Shown one piece after another: positions 56,721 through 64,000 of a stretch of DNA of 64,000 nucleotides (position 1 is the stretch's first letter; each line of letters starts with the position of its first letter). The notes beneath the pieces are model-generated. The model did not search any database. It was not told the origin of the DNA and saw only the letters and a program-made list of their open reading frames with translations. This DNA comes from Rhizopus arrhizus. Taxonomy: Eukaryota; Mucoromycota; Mucoromycetes; Mucorales; Rhizopodaceae. The stretch spans positions 682,001 to 746,000 of the forward strand of contig JAKZZE010000012.1 of the NCBI GenBank assembly GCA_024220505.1, written 5' to 3'. Position numbers and translations under genes: made by a program.

Positions 56721-57245
56721 TGTTGTATAATGGTTAAGATAATAAAATAAAAGGTAGAAACAAAGACCAAGAAACAGTTTGGATACTTTTTGAGACTGAT
56801 CTTTATTTCAGTTTAAGTTAAAGTAAAAATTATTCTAATTGAAGGCAGGTATTTATATCTTATTGAGTGAGTGGCTTGATATCTTCTATTGTAAGCGTTC
56901 TTCTAATATTCAGGTACTTTAACAAGTGTCATCTAAAATTATGATTATGAAAACTTTTCATTTGTTCTTTTGTATGTCTGTCATAGATTATCTTTTATTC
57001 TGGGAATTCCTCACTGATTTGAATAACGTTATTTTACGCGTTATTTCAATTATGTGAAAGATTAGCAATATTCCTGATATTGGATTGGATCTTGTTATTT
57101 TAGTTGATACTTCTTCTTATCAAAGAACTCTCATTAATACAAAACATATTCTTTTAGAATATGTTTAGTTGAAATTGATTGTATGATCTTGTATTAAGGC
57201 TTATATTTATCAATGTCAACTATAACCAGCTACTGTTCTACAACA
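56721..57245 (+). repeat. Solo LTR, family LTR1 (copy c), internally deleted, no target duplication
   Basis: 525 bp, TGTTGTATAATGG to TCTACAACA; it lacks about 40 bp near its 3' part compared with copies a and b. Flanks GTTAT and ACCTA differ, and the LTR6 fragment does not resume on the right, so it marks a recombination or deletion junction. Confidence 0.85.
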
Positions 57246-58042
57246 ACCTATACTCTTCTTTAATCGAACCAAAGTATTAAGGATACATAAGATTATAGTC
57301 ACTTTATTTTAGTAAAAGGAATCAGATATGATCCTGAATAATATGTTGACATAACTTGGAATCATTTATAACATTATTCCCAACACAGATCAATAAAATA
57401 CTTTGATTAGATTTTTATATTAAGCTTTATTCATATTAACTTCACATAGTCAAATAAGATGACATGGTTGTAATATAGTTTATTGATAATATGAGCATGT
57501 TGAATAAGGAATGACGATTACTTACCGGATCATCATTAGTCATGAAAACATTTATCCTGACTGAGATATTATTGTTAACAATGATATCCAATCACGGAAC
57601 TAAAAGCCTTTATATTCATCCGTACCGTCTCCTTAAATAGTTATATCTGAAACCATCCCAATAGAATAATTGACAATACAAACTAGGAACAGGCTAAACT
57701 AATAATTAGGAATAGTAATCATCTATTCTGTCAAATTGATTATAAATCTGTCCTAATTCTTTATCCGTATCATGTCTATAAATACTCTCACTTTTTACAT
57801 GTAGAATTGATTTTTTTATCATACAATAGTTATCTTAACTTAATAAAGAGATACCAAGTTCTAACAGTATTTCTTTATCTTTGTTACTATATTACATTTT
57901 ACCTAAACTCTCCCTTCCTAAACAAAGGATGTGAACTATTATGATAACAACCGGTTGGGTCGTGTTAAACTTTGTTACTTCAAATATTTGTGAACAAGTA
58001 AAAAATGCTGCATGTTTACAATATCAAATTCCACAAATAACT
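57246..58042. other. LTR-like and Tc1-B-like debris, no gene
   Basis: 57835-57913 is the inverted counterpart of 56480-56559 (AGATACCAAGTTCTAACAG core), so a repeat pair brackets LTR6/LTR1c. About 57925-58041 is the reverse complement of Tc1-B left sequence (compare 5024-5150: ACCGGTTG, TTTTTTACTTGTT), cut by LTR4b. The rest is A/T-rich and unassigned. Confidence 0.5.
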
Positions 58043-59205
58043 TGTTATAGGTAGACATAATAAAATAATAAATTATGCTATAAAACAAACATCTCCAACA
58101 CTAGCATAGTTAAATCATAAAGGTTTGACGATGAATTATATCATAAAGAGCAATAAACGTCTTGTATATATAATACCAACCTGTTATAGTATTAAGTCTT
58201 TGCATAATTTCTTTTATGATCCAATATATTAAGTTACATTGAGACTATGCATGTCAGAATAGAATATTGTTTTTCTTGCATAGTAACTTTATTGATCTAA
58301 ACGAATGATTGAGAAATAATCTTATCAATAATCCGATTGGTGCCTTTATGGCTCCTGTTGTCTCCATTATTAGGTTTCAATCTTTCTGTACTTATTTAGT
58401 AACCGAGTTTACTCAAACCCAATAACCATTCAGGAACAAAATGCAAGTGTGTGTTATCTCGTAAGAATAAAAAAGACTGTAAAATTCAACGAGACTTAAA
58501 AGTTATATTTTTATTTAATATTATTGTATCTGGTATTTATATCATTTTTATGAAAGGTTCAATTAAATCCTTTTCAAGATACTTTAATTGATTATAGCTG
58601 TAGATCTAGTATGAATAAATTTTAATATGAGGACCTGTTCCTGGCTATGCAAATGGACTGTCTATAATTATTTAAGTAGATCTATTTTTCATTTATGTCT
58701 CATTGCATCAGGAACAATATTAAAATAACTTGTATTGAGTTAAAGGAGTGGAGTTAGTTATGACCGAATAATAGAGAAAAGACTGTAATAAATCTTTGTA
58801 AAGTATTCACTACTCTGATTTTCTTATAAATTGAATATGAATCATGTTTAAAGTATGTTGGGATACGACAAAGTGCCGTCTTAAACAACGATTCCATGGA
58901 TGCCTATTTATAAATGCAACACTAGTAGCTTAGAACAATGATTTATAATATAATTATACAAGATAAGATTCCATGGAACAAGATATGATGGCAATGCCCC
59001 AATCCAGAATGAAACATCAAGAAAGAACCAATTGATTTAACTCAATCATCCCCATGAATTATTCTTCAAAAGAATATAAATATCCCACCTAAATCCTCAT
59101 TGAAAAAAGGACAACTTTAACTTGGATATAATCAAGAATAAAAAGTATCTCAAAGTAATTATCGTTTTGGTGCTTTTTTATTTCTTTTTATCTTCGTTTA
59201 TTACA
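58043..59205 (+). repeat. LTR family LTR4 (copy b), containing LTR5
   Basis: TGTTATAGGTAGAC to CGTTTATTACA. Without LTR5 it is close in length to LTR4a. Left (TAACT) and right (GACGA) flanks differ, so it is either one end of a lost full element or a recombined solo LTR. Confidence 0.85.
58450..58870 (+). repeat. Solo LTR, family LTR5, complete
   Basis: 421 bp, TGTGTTATCTCG to GGGATACGACA, with duplication AAGTG at 58445-58449 and 58871-58875. LTR4a is the empty site. Only copy in the window. Confidence 0.9.
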
Positions 59206-59207
59206 GA

Positions 59208-59489
59208 CGAAACAGAGTCAACGAGGATTGTTGCAGGCAAAACCAACAATCTATACTATTAACTTTTATAGAATTGTCCCTGAAATCAGAAAGAGCTCAT
59301 GATGTAGCTATTGATGTTTTGTTTTAACCAGAATCTAGTCAAATTCAAATTCTTCTCATACCAATACATTCTTTAAGTGGATATTGCAAACTTAATAGTG
59401 TTAACAAAGAGCAAAAAGAAGCGGATAGTTATGAGGTAAGCAATGTTGGATCTACAATATTTGAAAGATTGACTAGTGAATTATTTTAA
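59208..59489 (+). pseudogene. Unidentified protein fragment next to LTR4b, one stop
   Basis: Ninety-four codons with a single internal TAA (59325-59327): ILLLTFIELSLKSERAHDVA before it and IQILLIPIHSLSGYCKLNSV after it. The helical, Leu-rich first part looks like real protein. It begins exactly where LTR4b ends, so an LTR4 insertion or recombination may have cut a host gene. If an intron removes the TAA, it could be a live exon. No family recognised. Confidence 0.35.
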
Positions 59490-60109
59490 AAAGCTTTATA
59501 TCAGATTTCAATATTTTAACAGCACTTTTATTGATAATGTAAGTTATAGTTTCATATCGAATTTCACTTTAATATCTTACATTTCCTATCTTTATGTATT
59601 ATTCTTTTCTTTTATGATTTTATATGAAATTTGTAGGAAGAAAAAGATAGACAAAACTAGACTCATATAGCACTATTTATAAAGATTCAGGATATTACTG
59701 CTGTAGTCTCTTTTGAGCTAATTTGAAAATCAGTATTTTGAACGCCGTATTTCACTGGGGAAAGTGTTGAATTTAAAAGTTGTGTAAACCAGAGAAAGCT
59801 AGTACCTATTGCCATAATATCTGAGGAATAGGTATATTTTAAAGGATGGTTAATAAAGTGTAGTAACATATCTTTTGTAAAGCTATAATTAAAAAGTTTT
59901 GAACGAGTAAGCTGTAATGGATATAGGCGTTTTCAAAGCAAGTTTATATTTGATAATGTTATTAGCTTGTTGCAATTTTGAGAAGACATGTAGTATATTT
60001 CGTATGTAGTCCCAGGTTTGTGGAATTTGTATTATATTATATTACTCAAACATGTATCTCAAATTTAACTAAAGATCTAATAAGATATGCTTTACTTTAG
60101 CCACATCTA
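59490..60109. other. No gene recognised, A/T-rich
   Basis: Short ORFs only (for example 59476-59670), hydrophobic and without a domain. No repeat from elsewhere in the window was found. Confidence 0.4.
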
Positions 60110-60209
60110 CACTATTTCCAGAAATTAAAGTCGCATTTTGTGAAGCTTTATAATACAATTCATATGCAATTACGACAAGTCACAGCGACTTTAATTTCTG
60201 GAAATAGTG
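60110..60209. repeat. Perfect 25-bp inverted repeat with 50-nt loop at the LINE N2 5' junction
   Basis: CACTATTTCCAGAAATTAAA GTCGC at 60110-60134 and its exact complement at 60185-60209. LINE homology begins within about 10 bp after it. It could be a snap-back product formed when the truncated LINE integrated, or an unrelated hairpin. Confidence 0.85.
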
Positions 60210-60412
60210 CATGTCTAAATGTGACACTGTGGATCGCCGCCAAATATGGCACACGCTAGAAAAAACAGCACCTGCGCCGCTCATTAACCTACTACGGAAC
60301 TTATTTGACGAGGTCCAAATAGAAGTGCTACTCAACAATGCAACATCTACACGCTTCTCGCCAGTCACCGGTGTCCTACAAGGGTCAATTCTCTCTCCGT
60401 TTTTGTATTCTA

Positions 60413-62069
60413 CAGTGAGTTAAAAAACCGTTTCAGTAAAATTGAAACTCACACATTTATCCTTTTTTTGGAAGAAATATTTAGAGTATACGTGTTCTTT
60501 TTTATTATGTTATTATATGGCTTTTTTGCAACAAAGCAATGTACACCCCATCTTAATCTATGAATTACATCTTGAGTAATGGCCATTTTAAAAAAAGGGG
60601 ATGACTGAAACGGTTTTTTAACTAGGTAAAAAAATACTAATATATTTCCATCCTTAGCTTTTATTACAGCTTGAACTCTAGCCGGCATACTATCAATATA
60701 TTTACAACAAACATCTCTATCAAATGTTTCCCATTCAATTTTGATTCTTTCCCATAGTTCTTGGACACCTCTTACCCTTTGCTTATATAGAGCTAATTTC
60801 AACTTTAAATGTCTCCACATGTGCTCAATTGGGTTCAGGTCAGGTGATTGAGAAGGCCAAGGCAATACTGGGTACTTTGCTTCTTCTTTAAGATAAGTCG
60901 TCGTTATCTTGGCAGTGTGTTTCGGATCATTATCATGCTGAAAGATGAAATCACCATCTCCTAATCGATAGTAATCAAGGGTATCTGCCAGTTCGGTTTT
61001 TAGGATATGGATGTAATCGGATGCAGTCATTCTGCCGTCGTATATCTCGCAGATATATCCAACTCCATGGGAAGTCATACAAGCCCACACCATAACACTT
61101 CCACCGCCATGTTTTACGGTTGGGATTACATGATGAGGCTGTAATGGGCTTCCAGGCAGACTCCAATAGAATTCAACTCCATCGGAGCCCCAAACGTTGA
61201 TTTTCGACTCGTCAGAGAAGATAACCTTTCTCCAGTCGTCAATAGTCCAGTACCTGTGAGCAAGTGCCCATTCCAAGCGTGCTTTCCTGTGTTTTGCTGA
61301 CAAAAGAGGTACCTTTCTTTTTGGTCGGGCTTTGAATCCCAGGCTCTTTAAGGCATTTAAGGTGGTGTTGTAAGTCAACCTTGGATAAATGGCCTTGAAA
61401 TAATCGAAGACCTCAACACCAGACTTCAATCGTCCTAAGATTACCATTCTCTTAATGAGGGACTTACTTGCTTCAGTTAAGATCTGAGGTCGTCCGCCAG
61501 TGTTATCGGGTCTTTGGATATTCCATTTTTTGCAATATCGATGAACAGTGGCTTTAGAGAGAGTCAAGCGATTAGCAATATCTTCATAAGACAAATCAGA
61601 CTCTAAGAGCACTCTCAAATCATTTTGAGTACCTTGGGAAATGGAACGAGTCATTTTTAATAAAGATTGGGTTGAAAATGTTAAATGAAAAAAGATGAAA
61701 TTTGTTACGCGTCTATTAATAAAATAACGTGTTTATAAACTTATTTTTTTAATAAATGCAAAGTATTATGCTCTTCCCCTAACTTTATGTGTATTGCATA
61801 AATGAAAAATGATGTCTGCATAATTGTAATTGGTATTTATGTTTTTTTTTAATGGTGTTACAAAACCGTTTCAGTGCACCGACTGTAATAATTTTATAAG
61901 TTTTAGGGAGCAAATATTGAAAAAGTAATACTATTTCTATATTGTATTATACATCAGGACTAGTGCTTCCGTATGATGTATGAAATGTAGCATTTTATTT
62001 AGTATATCAGTAGTTATGGTAGCAAAACTATATTTAGGAAAAACACTGAAACGGTTTTTTAACTCACTG
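60413..62069 (-). mobile_element. Tc1/mariner element G
   Basis: Termini CAGTGAGTTAAAAAACCGTT... match for about 25 bp; TA at 60411-60412 and 62070-62071. Both ends carry an inner inverted copy of the tip about 190 bp inside (CTGAAACGGTTTTTTAAC at about 60605-60622; CAAAACCGTTTCAGTG at 61861-61876), although the DNA between is unrelated on the two sides. Length 1,657 bp. Confidence 0.93.
60449..61654 (-). CDS. Tc1/mariner transposase (family G), open, with run-on C-terminus
   Basis: ATG 61654 (MTRSISQGTQNDLRVLLE). Helix-turn-helix SYEDIANRLTLSKATVHRYC, GGRPQILTEASKSLIK linker, catalytic Asp in VIFSDESKINVWGSDG, Asp241 in FQHDNDPKHTAK and Glu277 in QSPDLNPIEHMW, spacing 35. Homology ends at VQAVIKAKDGN (about residue 340), where relatives finish KGGxTxY; here the frame runs on about 60 residues into non-coding and terminal DNA, giving 401. 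A base change has removed the normal stop. Catalytic parts are intact, so activity cannot be excluded. Confidence 0.9.
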   Translation of the reverse strand: MTRSISQGTQNDLRVLLESDLSYEDIANRLTLSKATVHRYCKKWNIQRPDNTGGRPQILTEASKSLIKRMVILGRLKSGVEVFDYFKAIYPRLTYNTTLNALKSLGFKARPKRKVPLLSAKHRKARLEWALAHRYWTIDDWRKVIFSDESKINVWGSDGVEFYWSLPGSPLQPHHVIPTVKHGGGSVMVWACMTSHGVGYICEIYDGRMTASDYIHILKTELADTLDYYRLGDGDFIFQHDNDPKHTAKITTTYLKEEAKYPVLPWPSQSPDLNPIEHMWRHLKLKLALYKQRVRGVQELWERIKIEWETFDRDVCCKYIDSMPARVQAVIKAKDGNILVFFYLVKKPFQSSPFFKMAITQDVIHRLRWGVHCFVAKKPYNNIIKKNTYTLNISSKKRINV

Positions 62070-63363
62070 TATATACATTAACGAGTTATCTCGCCTTCTG
62101 CGCCCACAACCTACAACCGCGGATATTTCCCTTACCGAACTTATCCTTCGGTTGAACTGCCTCCTCTATGCTGACGATGTGGTTCTCATAACTGCTAAGG
62201 ACGACATGCCAAGCCTCCTCAAGTCTTGCGAAGATCATAGTTACAAGCTTGGGTACCAATGGAGCCCAAGTAAATGAGTTATACTAGATCCAACGCAACC
62301 GTCTTCAAGTTACACTCTCTATGGCGAATCAATTCCAAAGCAACCTTCATTTCCCTACCTCGGAATTCCCTTTCGCCCTGGTGGCTATCTCAATACTGTT
62401 GCATTGGTCAATCAAAACAAGACCAAAGCTCTTGCCACTATGAACCAACTCTCAGCTATTGGCGTTCACCCTAAAGGCTTTTCTTCTCTCCTTGGTACCC
62501 GCTTTTACAGTCACATTGTTCATGCTCAACTGGAAGACGGCCTGGCCATTACCAAGATCACCACATTCCTTAGCAAACAACTGGAAGATGCCCAAAACGT
62601 CTGTTTGCGTCGGATTTTCGGTGGCTCCCACACATCTTCCACCGCGGTAATGTTACATATGTCGAAGCTACCAACCATGCAGGAACGTACTTATGCTCTA
62701 CAATCTCAGTTCCTTCTACGTTCCCTTACTCTTCCCGAAGATGCTCTGTTACACCATCTCCTTCCACATATCCGCCAGCCCCGAAGCCACTCCCAATGGT
62801 ACAAACTCTCTAGGTCTCCCATTTGGAACAGATGCCTCCCCGACCCAGAGTCCCTGGATCGTCGCTCTTTAAAGTCGATACAACGAGACTACCGTCAAGG
62901 CAACCTCGATAATAAACGTTCCACGCATGCCTCCGTTCTCCTTCAACATTGCCGCCCAACTATCTCTCTCGACCCTGTCCTATGGCTACCTATGTCCAAG
63001 TCTGAACGAAGTCATTGCATACGTTGGCGTCTTGGCTGGCTCCCTGGTAGTCGATACAAAGCCTGCCCTCGACACCCTGGCCAACCCTTTACAAAAGCCC
63101 ATACTATTCATTGTCTCCAGATGCACCGTAGACTCATGATGCCCGAAACCATTTCTGACCCATTGTCCTTCCTTTTAAATATGCTACCTACCAAGAAACC
63201 TCGCTCTCCTAACACAACACTCTCGTGGACCATTCGCTGACCAACTATATGCAGAATCCTATATGAATTCGATTACCTATATCACGCTAAGATCCCACCT
63301 ACTCCGCCCACTCACCTTGGGCAAAGTCTCTTAGAATGGCTACCCTCTTTTCCTTCTCACTAG

Positions 63364-63857
63364 TGTGTTTTACACTTGATCCCATTCACTTTTTCCAAAG
63401 CATTTTTACCCTTGATCCTAAAAGGGTTTTTTAGTCGCCACTATCCTTCCTTTATGAACTGCCTCGGGCGGAAAAAATGTAATATTACAATCGTGCGCCC
63501 AATAGAGGTTTAATTTATTTAAATAAAAATCTGTTTAATCGTATGTCTAAATGTTTTATGAAATATCTCATTCAACAAATCAATTTGTCTTGAAAAAAAA
63601 TTCAAAAGTCAGAAGAACTTTCTAACTATCGCTTTTTAGGTTAAAATAATATATAAAGAGTACATTAAAGATATAGTCTTTTGTTCTGTTATTAAAAAAA
63701 AGTATAGGTTATTATTTATTTGAAAATTTCTAAAGTTTTTGCATTGAAAAAAAAAAATAGAATTTACGTCACAATCAAGCATTTGTCTTGGCGAAAACCT
63801 TTTTCTTGTGGTCTTTTTCATTTTTGTACAGAATTTTTTATAATACCTGATACTATT
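63364..63857. other. LINE N2 3' UTR remainder and host intergenic DNA
   Basis: Up to about 63480 this continues LINE N2 3' sequence (CTGCCTCGGGCGGAAAAAAT). The rest is A/T-rich and must contain the promoter of the gene at 63858. No motif stands out. Confidence 0.4.
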
Positions 63858-63976
63858 ATGACAACATTAATGGTCATTCGAGATACCATCTATGCTCTTA
63901 CTTCATGCTGTTTTCCAAACCCTATTATAGCTGTTGGTAAACAAAAATTTAAAGTGATTAGTTTATTAGGAGAAGG
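63858..63976 (+). CDS. First exon of an STK16/ENV7-like protein kinase (runs off the window)
   Basis: ATG 63858 reads MTTLMVIRDTIYALTSCCFP, then KQKFKVISLLGEG before a GTATAT donor at 63977 (phase 2). The start of a kinase glycine-rich loop (LLGEG, expected to continue GFSxVY) after a short N-terminus with a Cys pair fits the STK16/MPSK1/ENV7 group, membrane-bound kinases acylated near the N-terminus and acting at Golgi or vacuole. Only 39 codons are visible, so the family call rests on the LGEG motif and the CC-Phe-Pro pattern. Confidence 0.55.
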
Positions 63977-64000
63977 GTATATTATATATAAACAATATAG

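Larger units (their letters stand above)
60211..63363 (+). pseudogene. LINE N2 reverse transcriptase, split by Tc1-G, two in-frame TGA
   Basis: Pieces 60211-60410 (DTVDRRQIWHTLEKTAPAPL, GVLQGSILSPFLYS) and 62072-63363 (NCLLYADDVVLIT, SFPYLGIPFRPGGYLNT, RRIFGGSHTSSTA, RWRLGWLPGSRYKACPRH). The frame continues across Tc1-G when it is removed. TGA occurs at about 62276-62278 (SPSK*VIL) and at 63238-63240 (TIR*PTIC; N1 has Trp there). It is 5'-truncated relative to N1. The end is followed by the 3' UTR and no clear poly-A. Confidence 0.88.

Noticed and set aside
1..64000. tRNA or rRNA genes
   Set aside because: I found no cloverleaf-like sequence or rRNA core on reading either strand; a covariance-model scan would be needed to exclude them.

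Overview
This is a eukaryotic, almost certainly fungal, window. It has spliced genes with very short introns (about 48-80 nt, GT..AG), strong A+T bias, long homopolymer runs and a very dense load of several transposon superfamilies. The mix of Tc1/mariner elements, Tad/L1-like LINEs, a chromodomain Ty3 element, a CACTA/Plavaka-like element and DIRS-like fragments, with a kaptin homologue and an STK16/ENV7-type kinase start, suggests an early-diverging fungus, probably Mucoromycota. That placement is inference.

Host genes are few. A kaptin (KPTN-like) gene of 11 modelled exons lies at 54258-56214. The first exon of an STK16/ENV7-like kinase begins at 63858 and runs off the right edge. A small signal-peptide ORF (53647-53886) and a broken ORF next to an LTR (59208-59489) may also be host sequence. 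Nearly all the rest is mobile DNA, much of it nested.

Layout. 1-2017: 3' part of a LINE with an open reverse-transcriptase frame and poly-A tail. 3759-7618: a solo LTR (LTR1a) split by a Tc1 element (A), itself split by an intact Tc1 element (B1). 8770-13108: a CACTA/Plavaka-like transposase gene convergent with an intact four-exon gene of unknown function, followed by tandem repeats. 14533-16162: first full copy of a decayed Tc1 family (C). 16920-23003: LINE ORF1 pieces and a DIRS-like gag, broken by a 340-bp repeat, an intact Tc1 (F), a solo LTR and a dead Tc1 (E1). 23240-34592: a mosaic of Tc1 fragments, two damaged LINE copies, short LTRs, a DIRS-like pol fragment and two unidentified coding relics. 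34594-51278: a 16.7-kb nest in which one Tc1 element (E2) contains two solo LTRs, a Tc1-C copy and a complete Ty3/chromovirus, which holds two more Tc1-C copies and a solo LTR; one of those Tc1-C copies holds a Tc1-D. 51279-53535: LTR and gag fragments. 53536-56214: host genes. 56345-60110: LTR scrap. 60110-63363: a second LINE copy of the left-edge family, split by Tc1-G. 63858-64000: kinase start.

Element names (A-I, LTR1-LTR9, R340, LINE N/M/L) are labels made for this window. Boundaries come from matching inverted termini, target-site duplications (TA for Tc1; 5 bp for LTRs) and comparison of copies inside the window. Removing insertions restores continuous frames: the Ty3 polyprotein is 5,061 nt, a multiple of three, with no stop seen. 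The most notable signals are the depth of nesting, four 1,630-bp copies of an already dead Tc1, Tc1 ends carrying an inner inverted copy of their tip, several LTRs without target duplications at junctions between unrelated fragments, and an A+T-extreme coding relic of unknown origin at 25207-25672.
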